64,000 bases of DNA from a bacterium. Its GTDB lineage: Bacteria; Armatimonadota; Zipacnadia; Zipacnadales; Zipacnadaceae. Where the stretch lies: positions 62,001 to 126,000 of the forward strand of contig JAUVXR010000002.1 in the NCBI GenBank assembly GCA_030603495.1, written 5' to 3'. The notes under the pieces were generated by a model that had not been told where the DNA came from, made no database searches, and saw nothing but the letters and a program-made list of their open reading frames with translations. The translations under genes were made by a program, and so were the position numbers. Positions 1 through 10,900 of this stretch are shown here, piece by piece. Numbering within the stretch: the stretch's first letter is position 1; each line of letters opens with the position of its first letter.

Positions 1-1591
1 AGGTCTCCGAGCGCAGGAAGCCTTCGCGGTCAGCGTCCAGGATAGCCACCAGCGAGACTTCGGGCAAGTCCAGCCCCTCGCGCAGCAGGTTTATGCCGAC
101 AAGCACGTCATACTCGCCCAGCCGCAGGCTGCGCAACAGCTCGGAGCGCTCCAGCGTCTGGATGTCGGAGTGCATATAGTGCACGCGAATGCCCAGCTCG
201 GCCAGGTATTCGGACAGGTCCTCCGCCATCCGTTTGGTCAGGGTCGTCACCAGCACGCGCTGCTCATTGTCAACGCGCTTTCTGATCTCGGCGACCAGGT
301 CGTCAATCTGCCCCTTGGTAGGCCGCACCTCCACCGGCGGATCAACCAGGCCGGTCGGGCGCACGATGAGTTCGACGACCTGTCCGGCGCGCTCCAGTTC
401 ATACTGCCCGGGCGTTGCCGACGCACAGACAACTTGGTTTGCACGCTGCTCGAACTCCTCGAACCTCAGCGGCCGGTTGTCGTAGGCCGAGGGCAGCCGG
501 AATCCATGGTCCACCAAGCTCTGCTTGCGCGAGCGATCGCCCTCATGCATGGCGTGGAGCTGCGAAATGGTCTGGTGCGACTCGTCAATGATGAGCAGGT
601 AGTCGTCGGGGAAATAGCCCATCAGCGTATGCGGCGGCTCGCCTGGCTGGCGTCCGTCAATGTGTCGTGAGTAGTTCTCAATGCCCTGGCAGTAGCCGAC
701 CTCGCGGATCATTTCCATATCGTAGCGGGTGCGCTGTTCGAGGCGCTGCGCTTCCAAAATACGACCTCGCTCTTCGAACCATCTAAGCCGCTCTTTCAGC
801 TCTTGCTCGATTGAGCTGAGGGCTTGCTCGAGCCGCTCCTGGGAAGCGACGAAATGCGTCGCCGGGAAGACAATCGCCCGCGACTGCTCCTCGATGATCT
901 CGCCGCTCAGCTCATCCAGCGTCATAATCCGCTCCGCTTGTTCACCGAGTAGCTCAATACGGGTTATCACATCCTCATCCACCGGGTGAATCTCAATGAC
1001 ATCCCCACGAACCCGGAATTGCCCACGGCCGGGGGCCAGATCGTTGCGGTTAAACTGCATGCGGACGAGTTGGCGCAGGATTTCCTCGCGGTCAACCGGC
1101 TGCCCGCAGGCGATGTCGAGGATGATCTCCTGGTACATCTCAGGCGATCCCAGCCCATAGATGCACGACACCGAGGCCACAACCACCACATCGCGACGCT
1201 GCGCCACCGCCTGAGTAGCGGAGTGACGGAGCCGCTCGATTTCGTCGTTAATGGAGGCGTCCTTCTCGATATAGGTGTCGGTCTGCGGGAGGTAAGCCTC
1301 GGGCTGGTAATAGTCGTAATAGCTCACGAAATACTCAACTGCGTTGTCCGGAAAGAAGTCGCGGAATTCTGCGCAGAGCTGGGCAGCCAGGGTCTTATTG
1401 TGGGCAATCACCAAAGTGGGCTTCTGCACCTGCTCGATGACCTTGGCCATCGTATAGGTCTTGCCCGAACCGGTGATGCCCAGCAGCACCTGGTGCTCCA
1501 GGCCGCTGTTCACCCCATGGGCCAGCCGCTTGATAGCCGCGGGCTGATCGCCGCGAGGCTCATATTCAGATATGACCTCAAACTCAGGCAC
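1..1591 (-). CDS. uvrB: UvrABC excinuclease subunit B (partial, C-terminus off the window)
   Basis: UvrB is the damage-verifying helicase-like subunit of nucleotide excision repair; it is loaded by UvrA and then recruits UvrC. The reverse strand reads [19 protein letters not shown] at the N-terminus, then the Walker A segment [10 protein letters not shown], the [10 protein letters not shown] beta-hairpin region, SCIYGLG, DESHQT, and late motifs such as [14 protein letters not shown] and [10 protein letters not shown] at the left edge. About 530 residues are present; the family is usually about 660-700, so the C-terminal UVR motif lies outside. A GTG at 1591 is chosen because it gives the family's usual (M)PEF start. 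The frame is open only back to a TAG shortly upstream, so a TTG about 14 codons earlier is the only clear alternative. Family identification is very secure; only the exact start is uncertain. Confidence 0.97.
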   Translation of the reverse strand, partial: MPEFEVISEYEPRGDQPAAIKRLAHGVNSGLEHQVLLGITGSGKTYTMAKVIEQVQKPTLVIAHNKTLAAQLCAEFRDFFPDNAVEYFVSYYDYYQPEAYLPQTDTYIEKDASINDEIERLRHSATQAVAQRRDVVVVASVSCIYGLGSPEMYQEIILDIACGQPVDREEILRQLVRMQFNRNDLAPGRGQFRVRGDVIEIHPVDEDVITRIELLGEQAERIMTLDELSGEIIEEQSRAIVFPATHFVASQERLEQALSSIEQELKERLRWFEERGRILEAQRLEQRTRYDMEMIREVGYCQGIENYSRHIDGRQPGEPPHTLMGYFPDDYLLIIDESHQTISQLHAMHEGDRSRKQSLVDHGFRLPSAYDNRPLRFEEFEQRANQVVCASATPGQYELERAGQVVELIVRPTGLVDPPVEVRPTKGQIDDLVAEIRKRVDNEQRVLVTTLTKRMAEDLSEYLAELGIRVHYMHSDIQTLERSELLRSLRLGEYDVLVGINLLREGLDLPEVSLVAILDADREGFLRSET

Positions 1592-1639
1592 TAACCAATC
1601 ACCACTGTCGCACAGAGCAGATATGCTTCGCAACTATTC

Positions 1640-1645
1640 ATTATA
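1640..1645 (-). promoter_or_regulatory. Candidate -10 box for uvrB
   Basis: The minus strand has a perfect TATAAT here, about 49 bases upstream of the chosen uvrB start. It lies just beyond the terminator-like hairpin of the preceding operon. No convincing -35 hexamer is visible at 16-18 bases, so this is only a likely promoter. Confidence 0.4.
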
Positions 1646-1653
1646 ACACGAAA

Positions 1654-1677
1654 GCCCGGACGAAATCACGTCCGGGC
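1654..1677 (-). terminator. Hairpin terminator at the end of the envelope operon
   Basis: A perfect 9-bp inverted repeat (GCCCGGACG / CGTCCGGGC) with a 6-base loop lies about 30 bases past the stop of the LptD-like gene. On the minus strand it is followed by TTTCGTGTT, a short imperfect T-rich tail. Position between two same-strand genes fits an intrinsic terminator that ends the six-gene operon before uvrB. Confidence 0.65.
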
Positions 1678-1709
1678 CGACCGGGCAAGGTCCCCGCAGC
1701 GGCAAGCAT

Positions 1710-3728
1710 CTAGTATATAGAACTCAGGCCACCCAGTTCCAGGGTTACCCCACCGAGATCGCGCGACCAGCGCAGACCAATCTCACGACCTTGCCACACT
1801 CGCCAGGCCAGGCCTAGCTCGATGTCGTCAAAGCTGGTATCATCGTACTTGTAGTACGTCCCCAGCGCCGCCAGACGCCAGCGATCATTGAGGCAATAGA
1901 TCAGATCCAGGGAGGCCAGAGTGCCGTCGTTGGTCAGATCCCAGCTTCCTCGCAGGTACGATTCCCAACGGCCTAGAACAGCCCAGCTATTGAGGTCCAG
2001 CACCTGCCACCAGTCCTGCCGGTAGGCATCACCCGAGCCATACTCCAGGCCGTAGTCAAAGAATGCAGTGACACTGTTGCCGAAGCCCTTTTCCAGGCCC
2101 AGACTGGTTCGAGCCCTGTTGGCACCGTAACCGGCGGTGTCCCATGTGTACACGTTGTCAATATCGAACCGCAGCCAGGTCTGGGAGGCCAGCCGCCACG
2201 CACCGAAATCCATTTGGCCGTAAAGCTCGTTATCGAACACAAGCCCGCTCTTCTCCCAACTGTCGTGCCGCCCCCCCAGAGACGCGCCCAGGCGAAAAGT
2301 ATTGTTACTGCCCTGGGTAAACCGGCGTGGGGAGGTCAGCCAGTCAACCGCTAGCCCATAGCTGCTATCGGAGTATTCGGGCCGGCTGTAGTAACCGCGC
2401 ACGTTGTTGCGGTAGCTGCGCCGGTAGTTGAAGAGGTTGGCATCCACAAACAGGCTGTGATGCTCCGGCGAACTAATGCTCAGGTCAGCCAGGGCTCCGC
2501 CAAATACCCGCCGGGTATCGCGCCACTGCATCCCCCAATCACCCCGAGGTAGACCCGACAGCATTACCTCCCCCTCGATCTCGCTGCTCCGGTACTCCTC
2601 CCGCAGTCCCAAGGCCCAGCCCTTGTGCGCCACGACGCTGCCGCTCTGCGCGCCCCGCCGGATCTCTATTGCTCCTGCGGCGGTGTCGGTAACGCGGTAG
2701 AAGAAGGGGAAATTGACCGACAACTCGCCATCGGAGCTCACTCCCAGAATCTGGCCGTGAGACGCACCCCGATAGCCCGGCATCGGAATCACCCAGCATG
2801 AGGGCAGGCTCACAGCTTTCTCCCCGTCTACATACATCTTGGCATGGCGCAGGACAATCTTTTCATCCACAAACACAGTAATGCTGTCGGCGACGAGCCA
2901 GGTATGCGACTCCGCGTCCACAAAGTCGAAGGCTTCCGAAGACAGATCCTCATCCAGGGGGCGACTCTCCATGCTGAACAGGTCGAAGCTCACTCTGCGC
3001 GAGCCCTCATCGGTGAACTGGCGCAAGGCACCGCGCTTGGTGTAGAGCTGGAAGAAGAGGCTTTCGCCCTCAAGCTGCTTGTCATTGCGAGCCACCGTAG
3101 CCGGCTCGGCACGCAAGTCCATTCTGTCAACGTCGAGCTGAAGAATGTCGGCGCCGCTAACAGTCATGCCACCGTACTCTAACGAAGCGTCGTCCCGCGC
3201 CTCCACGATGTTCAGATCTACCGAGTAGCCAACCCAGCCACCCCTAATATTGACCACGCGCATTGCTGGAGCCGCCTCTTCCCCTTCGGGCCGGAAATCT
3301 ATAAGGAGGTCCTCGCTGCGGCTCGCCCCCACGCTTATCTTGATCTTAGCCAGCCCCGGCGTGTGGCTAGTGGCAAAGACGAGGGCACGGCCTACCGTCG
3401 TCCTGACGGTGAGCGCCGCACTCTCAGGGAATTCGGTCTCGCCCAGTCTGCCCAGGTCCGTGCTGACCACCACATTGGTGCTGTCCGGCGCGGGCCGCCC
3501 GGCGGTATCGCGGACATCAATGTAGATGCGGGCAGTACTCTTACCGTCAGCCGGCACCGAGTAGGGATTCGCCCGGGCGGTGATCTGAAAGTCACCCACC
3601 CGGCCGCCCTGAGCCTCACAGCGAGACCCCGACCCAGTCAGCACCAAGCACAAGGCCCCCATTAACGTGACCACCAGCACCGCAGACCGGTGCTGGTGGC
3701 GTATACTGTCAATTCGCCCTAAGGGCAT
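1710..3728 (-). CDS. LptD/OstA-like outer-membrane beta-barrel protein with N-terminal Ig-like domain
   Basis: A 672-residue exported protein. A hydrophobic signal segment (about residues 15-38, SAVLVVTLMGALCLVLTG) is followed by a bacterial Ig-like (invasin/Big type) domain around residues 45-150, seen in NPYSVPADGKSTARIYIDV and VVVSTDLGRLG. The middle part resembles the OstA/LptD periplasmic region (WLVADSITVFVDEKIV, MYVDGEKAVSLPS, then LSVNFPFFYRVTD). The last 330 residues are alternating aromatic and polar strands, ending in LELGGLSSIY, as in an outer-membrane barrel. LptD proper inserts LPS; the added Ig domain and sparse similarity mean the substrate here is unknown. It is the last gene of the envelope operon, 42 bases after its neighbour. 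The start has no clear ribosome binding site. The barrel call is solid; the LptD relation is moderate. Confidence 0.7.
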   Translation of the reverse strand: MPLGRIDSIRHQHRSAVLVVTLMGALCLVLTGSGSRCEAQGGRVGDFQITARANPYSVPADGKSTARIYIDVRDTAGRPAPDSTNVVVSTDLGRLGETEFPESAALTVRTTVGRALVFATSHTPGLAKIKISVGASRSEDLLIDFRPEGEEAAPAMRVVNIRGGWVGYSVDLNIVEARDDASLEYGGMTVSGADILQLDVDRMDLRAEPATVARNDKQLEGESLFFQLYTKRGALRQFTDEGSRRVSFDLFSMESRPLDEDLSSEAFDFVDAESHTWLVADSITVFVDEKIVLRHAKMYVDGEKAVSLPSCWVIPMPGYRGASHGQILGVSSDGELSVNFPFFYRVTDTAAGAIEIRRGAQSGSVVAHKGWALGLREEYRSSEIEGEVMLSGLPRGDWGMQWRDTRRVFGGALADLSISSPEHHSLFVDANLFNYRRSYRNNVRGYYSRPEYSDSSYGLAVDWLTSPRRFTQGSNNTFRLGASLGGRHDSWEKSGLVFDNELYGQMDFGAWRLASQTWLRFDIDNVYTWDTAGYGANRARTSLGLEKGFGNSVTAFFDYGLEYGSGDAYRQDWWQVLDLNSWAVLGRWESYLRGSWDLTNDGTLASLDLIYCLNDRWRLAALGTYYKYDDTSFDDIELGLAWRVWQGREIGLRWSRDLGGVTLELGGLSSIY

Positions 3729-3770
3729 CTCTAAGCAACGACTCTCTGTAACTAGTCTCAGTTCTCCGAA

Positions 3771-4838
3771 TTAGCTGCCGGTAAAGTCTACCGCATTGAA
3801 GTCAACCCACTCGCTGACGATCTGGTTAGTGTAGACCGCGCGGATGTGATAACGGTACCTATTACCTGCGTCAACATCATAGTCCGGCCAGTCGGTGCGC
3901 AACGGTCCACAGTGTCCGTAGTCAATGCCATCCCAGCCGCCCCCATTGACCGACCGCTCGATCTGGTAGCGCTGCAGGTCCAAAGCGGTCACCGGTGTCA
4001 CCCAGGACAACCGGATAGCGTTCTCATCTACCTCGATACCAAGATCTGTTGGCGGCTCTCCTGCGGTGGATAGACGCTCTCCCCCACCACCAGACTTGCT
4101 AATAAGAAGGCCCGCTAGTCCCAGCAGAATCACTGGACCAAGCACCTTCCACTTGCTGGTCTTGCGGGGCTGGATGTGCTCGGTAACAACCTGGCTGACC
4201 GGGGTGCCACCCATAACCTGCATAAACTTGGTTGCGGCATCCTCTAGGGCCTCGCGAACCAGGGGCCGGTCGCTTCCGGTGTAGTTAGCCCGCGGGCGGC
4301 TGGTCCCGGTGACCGTAAAAGCCTTCTCCGGCTGCGGGTCTCCCACCGGCTGCCCAGCTGCTTCATTGTAGTTCGGGCTCACCAAGTAATATTGGCCGGC
4401 CAGCGTAATGCTTATCCGACGCGGCGGCATCTGCAGGTTCACGCTGTTGACCGTAGCCAGCAAGACCGCATCTACGCCCAGACTGTGACCCACGCCGATG
4501 GTGCCGGCCACATCGCCGACCCCAACTTCCATATGTACGGGCAGCAACCGGCCTTCGCTCAGTGCCCGCCGCACTAGCGGCGACCAGCGCTCAAACTCAA
4601 CGACCTCCATGCCCACGACGCCCTCAAGGGCTGCGTAGATTCTGTTGGTGGTCATCTCGGCCAGATCAGCGACATCGCCACCACTATTGTCCGCCGCGGG
4701 GAACAACAGAACCTTGGTTGGCGTATCAACCGCCGCCGAGACCGGGATCGCACTCCAGGGCAGAATGGTTACGACCATTGCTACAGATAGGAATCCAGCG
4801 ATTGCTCCAGACAATTTGTGCGATCTGATAAGCATCAT
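3771..4838 (-). CDS. Exported CsgG-like protein with internal TM segment and C-terminal fibronectin type III domain
   Basis: A 355-residue envelope protein of unknown function. The start is set at the first of two adjacent ATGs (4838) because GAGGAGG lies 11 bases upstream. A signal anchor (LSGAIAGFLSVAMVVTILPW) leads into a domain that begins KVLLFPAADNSGGDVADL and contains GVGHSLGVDAVLLATV, the pattern of CsgG/TolB-N-like periplasmic domains that read as 'modulate expression/assembly of secreted fibres' in curli systems. Around residue 235 there is a second hydrophobic segment (VLGPVILLGLAGLLIS), then a fibronectin III domain (LSWVTPVTALDLQRYQIER, YRYHIRAVYTN). The same architecture recurs in the first gene of this operon (12448-14388), so the two are likely distant paralogues. 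Role inferred only from context: an envelope scaffold for the neighbouring secreted proteins. Confidence 0.6.
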   Translation of the reverse strand: MMLIRSHKLSGAIAGFLSVAMVVTILPWSAIPVSAAVDTPTKVLLFPAADNSGGDVADLAEMTTNRIYAALEGVVGMEVVEFERWSPLVRRALSEGRLLPVHMEVGVGDVAGTIGVGHSLGVDAVLLATVNSVNLQMPPRRISITLAGQYYLVSPNYNEAAGQPVGDPQPEKAFTVTGTSRPRANYTGSDRPLVREALEDAATKFMQVMGGTPVSQVVTEHIQPRKTSKWKVLGPVILLGLAGLLISKSGGGGERLSTAGEPPTDLGIEVDENAIRLSWVTPVTALDLQRYQIERSVNGGGWDGIDYGHCGPLRTDWPDYDVDAGNRYRYHIRAVYTNQIVSEWVDFNAVDFTGS

Positions 4839-4909
4839 AATACCATCGGCCTCCTCGTTTGATGAGGCTACTGCCAAACTTTGGCGCAAGACAGCTTGTT
4901 GCCGCAATC

Positions 4910-7909
4910 CTATCGCGTCACCGCGAAGGTGCTAATGACCCGACCCGTCTGGCCAGTATCGGGGGACCTGGCCTCAATCTCCACTAGATACCGACCGTTG
5001 GGCACCGCTGTGCCCCGGTCGGAATGCCCATTCCACAGCATCACATTTCGCCCCGCGGTGGATACCTCGCCGCTGCTCAGATGCTTGATGACAACACCCG
5101 AGATATTGCGGATTCGGGCCTCCACCAACGCAGCACCACTCAGCGTGTAGGAGATCGCCCAGTTACCCGCAGGAGCCGCCGCCGCCGTAACATCGCTCAC
5201 TACTGGCGTCACCTGGTCAGCCATCGCCACAGTCACCTTCAGCGTCCGCACTCCGCCGTCGCCACTGTTGTATGTGTAAGAGGTGGTGGTGCGCATAAAG
5301 CGCTTCTGCCCACTAGCCACATCTTCCAAGATGGCGATCATATCCGGTGGGAGCGCGGCCAGCGATGGCCAGGTGACCGTAATCGGCTCGTTCTGGGCAT
5401 CAGTGGTAACCGCCAACAGCCAGGTATACTCACTCAGATCGGCAGGGCGCATATCTACCACACAGGCAGGAGCCTGCTGTGCCGGGCTGATGAAGTCGGC
5501 CCTAAGCACTGGTCCCTGCGCCAAGGCCGCCGGCGGACTGGGCACATCAGTCTTGTCCAGACCCTCCTGGGCCACTGACGAGACCCCCAGTGCTCGCCCC
5601 TGGCACACGCGACTAGCCCCACTTACCACCAACTCTACCTGCCACCCGTCAGCCTCGCTCGCCTCCGACGCAGCTGGCACGGCTTGGACAGGCGCAACCA
5701 CCAGGGGCGGCGGAAAGATCAAGCTGATATCCTCCCGCGCTAGGATCCAGTACCCCTCGAACGGATCAAGCCGAATCGCATACAGGTCAGTTTCCCATTC
5801 GTAGTCGTTGATACTCGGATCGTAACTGAACAGAACTGGCTGGAACAGGTTCCGGTCTATCGCTGCCTCAATGTCAAATACCTGCTGCGTACTGGTGCGC
5901 AGGACTTGCGCCTGGCTCAGTTGAATAGGCACACCAAAGGGAGAGCCGATCTGGTTCCAGTACTTGTCCAGATGCACAATGTACGCGTCGTCAGTGGAAA
6001 CCTCCTCGGCGTCGGCAGGCAGCACCAGGGTCTCCTCATTAGGGTTGTACACCCAATACCCCTCACCTGGGACGACATTTGTCAGGAAGGCGTGGGGAAA
6101 GGTCCGATACTGCCAAGCGGACGGTTCATATCTTATCAAGCGGGGATCGTCGGGCCCGCCCCCGGTCAGGTCACCCAAGCTATCGAAGACGTGCTGCGCA
6201 TCGGTGTTGTCGAAGGTGAACGGAATGGAGAGCATCTCCAGCCCCGTTAGTGAGGGCCGCGGTGGCAGGATTGGCAGGGCCGGTACGAAGACCTTGTGGC
6301 GGATCAGTTTACCTACACTGCTCATCTTTATTACAGCCAGCCCTGGGCGCGGATTCACCGCCCGTACCGTCCAGCCAACACTCTTGAGGTCATTGGGGTT
6401 AATCTGGCCTAGTGACTTGACCAGGCTCTGGCCCTCCGGACACAACTCAAAGCCATCGGGCAGGTCAATGGCGGCTTGCGCATTGAAGACCGGCTGGCCC
6501 CCGAAATTGTCCACGTAGAAGTCCACCGGGAACGGCGAGCGGCCCTTCTCGTCGGATAGGTAGTAGTGGTCTGCATCCTCGATGTCGTCAGTGGCCGGAT
6601 CATCGCCTCGTTGCTCCTGCAGGACACGAGGCCCGTATCCCGCCGCCGAGACGAATGGTTCGTAGTCCGCCGTCGCCGCGCCCAGGCCGTAAAAGGTCAC
6701 ATATCTGCGCGATTGGCCCGGCTCCAGTCGTTGCTCATCCCACTTGACTGCGTAGGCCCAGTCCATTCCCACTAAGTTCTGGTTGGGATTGGGCAGAAAA
6801 TCAAACCATGCTCGAGTGAGGCGTGACCACTCGCCAAATTCCAAACTGTCCGGAGGGCCCGCGCTGAAGGTCGCATTACCACGCGAGTTAACCTCAGAAG
6901 ACTTCACCAGCCCTCTAACGGCAATCGGCTCGGGATCGCCTATAGCAACCCAGTACTCGGGCAAGTCGGTTTCAGCATCCGGTAGGATGCATTCATTGGT
7001 TATGGTTTGCCCCGTCGGCAAAATGAATGGCTGGCCATCGAAATAGGTTGGACCACCAAAACTGCCATCGAAGAACAGCCTCGTGCCGACATAGTGGGAG
7101 CGGTCGTCCTTGTTAGTAATAATCAGCTCGACCATCAAGAGGTCGTGAATAAGCTTGAAACGATGCTCCACATCCAGCCACAGCCCGGAGTCAGTCTGGG
7201 CGGTTTGCACTTGCCCAGCAGCAGAACCGCGCCACTGATTCCCAGCGCTGGGCCACACTCCCAGGCCAGTGAGGGGATCCACCTTCGCTCGCCCGGAAAG
7301 GGCAGCCAACAAGCCCCCTGTCTGGGCCACCCCAGCGCCTTCTGCTTCCTCCTCTTCTTCCTCCTCTGCAGCCTCGAGAGGAATCCGCGCTACTCCCCAG
7401 ATCTCGCGTGTGGTAGCAGTGAGCGGAATCGGCCAGAAGTTGGCCATGTCCGCCTCCCAGTCGTCAACTGGCGCAGCGGCATCACCCAGATTGTGGATGT
7501 CAACGTAGAGGCCCGGAAGCAATGCGTTGGTTTGGTCTATCGAAAACTCGATCTTCGAAGAGAAGCTGTAGAGATCATTAACGGGAACCAACAAGTCACT
7601 GCAGACTCGCCGGTTTTCGTCGCCCACCTCAGTGGGGTCTCCCCCGGTGGGAGCAGCGATAGCGGTGCGCAACTGAAAGTGGGCGGCCGGTCGCTGCCAG
7701 AACTTGCGCACGTCCTCTTCCGTCCAGCGAAGCGTGACCGGCTCTTCCACCTCCACGGTCATCAGACCACCCGGATGATTGAGCGTTAGCGTATACTCCA
7801 CCTGCGCCCAGCCCGGCGCCGCAACCACCACCAGTCCAGCCACGCCCAGCAGAAGTCGAGCCAGAATTGATAGCTTCGCTTGGCCATTGCCAGTATTAGT
7901 TCGGAACAC
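4910..7909 (-). CDS. Giant secreted protein with FlgD-like Ig C-terminal tail
   Basis: A 999-residue exported protein with a clear signal peptide (LLLGVAGLVVVAAPGWAQ). It starts at GTG 7909, with AAAGGAG 11 bases upstream. No catalytic motif was recognised. The N-terminal third looks like beta-sandwich surface domains; a run of seven glutamates sits near residue 190. The last 90 residues form a FlgD-like Ig domain (ISYTLSGAALVEARIRNISG, then VMLWNGHSDRGTAVPNGRY), which in many phyla caps secreted surface proteins. The C-terminal half is paralogous to that of the next gene upstream: both have a 'GLxxxSxPxTF/Y' block, a 'FMRTxxxYT' block and the same FlgD tail. The gene sits 35 bases after its neighbour and 71 bases before the next one, so it is co-transcribed. 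Likely an exported structural or binding protein. Confidence 0.65.
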   Translation of the reverse strand: MFRTNTGNGQAKLSILARLLLGVAGLVVVAAPGWAQVEYTLTLNHPGGLMTVEVEEPVTLRWTEEDVRKFWQRPAAHFQLRTAIAAPTGGDPTEVGDENRRVCSDLLVPVNDLYSFSSKIEFSIDQTNALLPGLYVDIHNLGDAAAPVDDWEADMANFWPIPLTATTREIWGVARIPLEAAEEEEEEEAEGAGVAQTGGLLAALSGRAKVDPLTGLGVWPSAGNQWRGSAAGQVQTAQTDSGLWLDVEHRFKLIHDLLMVELIITNKDDRSHYVGTRLFFDGSFGGPTYFDGQPFILPTGQTITNECILPDAETDLPEYWVAIGDPEPIAVRGLVKSSEVNSRGNATFSAGPPDSLEFGEWSRLTRAWFDFLPNPNQNLVGMDWAYAVKWDEQRLEPGQSRRYVTFYGLGAATADYEPFVSAAGYGPRVLQEQRGDDPATDDIEDADHYYLSDEKGRSPFPVDFYVDNFGGQPVFNAQAAIDLPDGFELCPEGQSLVKSLGQINPNDLKSVGWTVRAVNPRPGLAVIKMSSVGKLIRHKVFVPALPILPPRPSLTGLEMLSIPFTFDNTDAQHVFDSLGDLTGGGPDDPRLIRYEPSAWQYRTFPHAFLTNVVPGEGYWVYNPNEETLVLPADAEEVSTDDAYIVHLDKYWNQIGSPFGVPIQLSQAQVLRTSTQQVFDIEAAIDRNLFQPVLFSYDPSINDYEWETDLYAIRLDPFEGYWILAREDISLIFPPPLVVAPVQAVPAASEASEADGWQVELVVSGASRVCQGRALGVSSVAQEGLDKTDVPSPPAALAQGPVLRADFISPAQQAPACVVDMRPADLSEYTWLLAVTTDAQNEPITVTWPSLAALPPDMIAILEDVASGQKRFMRTTTSYTYNSGDGGVRTLKVTVAMADQVTPVVSDVTAAAAPAGNWAISYTLSGAALVEARIRNISGVVIKHLSSGEVSTAGRNVMLWNGHSDRGTAVPNGRYLVEIEARSPDTGQTGRVISTFAVTR

Positions 7910-7944
7910 TTAGCTCTCAGCTCCTTTCAGAACCGGGAGAACGA

Positions 7945-10900
7945 TTAGGGCAATATGGTGAACGGGCGTACTGCCTGCACGGTCTGGCCATCGGCGGCCT
8001 CCGCCGTGATGCGCGCGAGATAGCGACCCGCGGGCACCTTGCTGCCCCGCTGACTGCGTCCATCCCACAGCATCATCTCGACCTGGCCCCCACTGCTGGT
8101 ACGCTCGCTAAGTCGTTGGATGACCACGCCCGATATATTGCAAATCTCCGCGCCAACTGTAGCCGGCTTGGAGACGCTGTAGGTGATGACCACACCACCG
8201 GAGTCCGACAGCGCCTGGGCACTTATTCCCGACAGGGTCAGCGATGTCGCTGTGTCGTCGTAGGCCACTATCCTCAGGTGACGCACGGCGCCGCCCTCGG
8301 GACTGCTAAAGGTATAACCACCGGCAGTACGCATGAAGACCTGCTGGCCGCTGTCGAGGTCCTCGAGCATCAGCTTGATTTCCGTGGGCACCTCGGCGTT
8401 CAACCGCGGCCACGTCAATGTCACCGGCACATTACTTAGCCCGCAGAACACCTCTATATCCCAGGTCTGCGAGCCGGCTGCCGCCGGCCGGATATCTCGG
8501 GCGTAGTGCGCCGAGTACTGCTCCCAGTCGCTTCGCGGCTGGTAGCACTGTATGACATCATCTACTGCAGGCGGCTCGACGACATCCAGGCCGGGATCGT
8601 AGCCGGCTGTCGCCCGGCTGCTGATACCAATATAGTTGGCCTGATCGGTATGTCCCCCGGCGCTGGCGATAATCTGCGCTTGCCAGCCATCTTCGGAACT
8701 GATCGTCCCAACCTCCGGATGCTCGGCGGCCGCTCCCCCAAGCTGCCCAGCAAAGATCACCACTGTGGTGTCTTCCCAAACATGGAGCCAGTAGCCCTTG
8801 AACGGCTCCAGGCTGGCGCCGGCCGGACTAGCTGGGAAATCATAGTAGCCGCTGTCCCCCGTGCTGGTAAATCCCCATAGAATTCCGTCGGTGACACCTT
8901 CTTCGATCGCTTCAAAGAAACTCTGATAGTTGCCCTCTGTGATAAACTGGGCGCTCCCGAAGTTGACCGCGTTGGTAAACGGACACCCAATCATATTCCA
9001 GCCACGCGGTCGATTGGTACCGTAGCCCAAATCAATCTCATAGCTCGATGTCAAACCATCCAGGGCAATGCCAGTATCCTCTATGGTCCCGCCGGCCGTC
9101 GTCTTCAGCCTTATGAAGTAGCCGAGCCCAGCCGGCGGCGAGTCTACGATCGCACTACCTCCCTGAGCGTCCGGCGGATTGAACGTCCCGTAGGTATCAT
9201 AGCTGCCATTCTCCGGATCGTAGACTCGGTACTTGTTGGAAGACGAGTCCTGCGGCCACCATCGGGTCGTGGCCACCTCATCCGGGTCCAACCCGAACAG
9301 ACTGCTGGGCGTGGGAAACTGCCCCGGATTGTAGGTATAGGGGAGCGAGAACAGATGCAGGCCAGCGTCGAAGGACTTCTGTAATATGCGGAAGTAGATA
9401 GTCTTCTCTGCTTCATCGCCATCGTTGTTCTTGGCCCGTACCGTAACCTGATGCGCCCCTTCACCCAGACTCGCCTCATAACGAAGGAATCCCGAGTCAG
9501 CATCGTAAGTGAAGTCACCCAGCGTGTATACATCTGTATCAATCGTCAGCACAATCGAGCTTTCATCCACGCCGCTGTCCGGATCTGTTATGAATGCCTG
9601 GATGACAGGGGTGGTGCTGAAGATAGCGCTATTGTTGAGCGGGTTAGTTATCTCTATCACTGGACGGGTCGGCTCGACCAGCTGGATATAGGAGGCGGTT
9701 ACTGACGCACCTTCACTGCAAGTGACCGTGACGCTAATTCGGTATTCGATTGTGCTATCGGTAGTATTCTCGGGCGAAGTCCAGATAGTAGTCGGAGCCC
9801 CAGGGGTATCAAAGCTGCCGGCGTCATCGGTTGCACTCCACCTATAAGTCAAGCTGTGGCTGAGATCGTCCACCGCCGAGACGCTGCATTGTACCTGTCC
9901 TTCGCCAGTCACCGGATTAGGATCGCCCTCGGGCCCATCGGTAACCCTCAGGTGCCCCAGGCGAATAACGTTGACTGCATAGTGCTGCATGTCCGAGTAG
10001 ATGCCGCCCCAGGGCATGGTATGGTCATTATGGTCCCAAGTATCGTGGATGTACATATCGCCGGTGTCAGTGTCGTAGCCCAAGCCCACCATCGAATGCC
10101 CTTCAAGGTGGATGAGAACAGGGCGGCCTGCATCAATCTCGGCCTGGAAATCCTCAAAAGTGAATCCCTGCTCCGTGTTGCCTCGAACGCTATTGAGGAT
10201 GTACTGGCTGAAGTTCTCCACCACCGAATAGCCACGCGATTCGGCAAAGAGCTGCATACCGTGGCCTCCGTCTCGATAACCCTCAGAGTCGGGGGGGTCG
10301 TAGAAGGGCGAGCCATCATCATTGTAGAAGAAGTAGGTTGTGCCATCCGACGCGTTGAAATTTGATTGATTGGTGCCCATGAAGTCGGCGGTGCAATCGG
10401 CATGGATATGCTCGACCCACCCGTTAACAATAAAGGGGTCCGGACCGGGATCTCCGAATGCGACCCAGTAGTCATCTACATTGCCCCGGGTGGTGCGGCC
10501 ATCATAGCTCATATGGGTAGCACTAAGCGGGCACTCGCCATAGCCCCACGACGCATTAGTCATCGGAAAGACGCCGCCGTTGGTCGGACCGGCATACATG
10601 TTTCCTAAGCCGGCGAGGTTGTCGTAGTAGCCAAACATCATGGCCGCAGAGGTCGGCGAACACCCGTAACACCAGTCCAGAGCAGGCACGTTAGTAAGAA
10701 CGTTGACGGCTTGGTCAGGGCCGACCGCTGCGGGTAGGACTACGGGGGGCTCGGATTGCCTCAGCTCAGGAGGACAGCCTGGGACCACCATCTGAACGAC
10801 AGTCTTGCCTTCGTACTCAAACGTCCGGACTATGTAGTCCTCTACTGCAGCAAGAGAGACAGACGAGGATATAAGAAGCAGTGCGACTACCGCCAGGAGA

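Noticed and set aside
170..1594. Plus-strand open frames facing uvrB
   Set aside because: They are antisense to a confidently identified UvrB reading and have no ribosome binding sites or family motifs.
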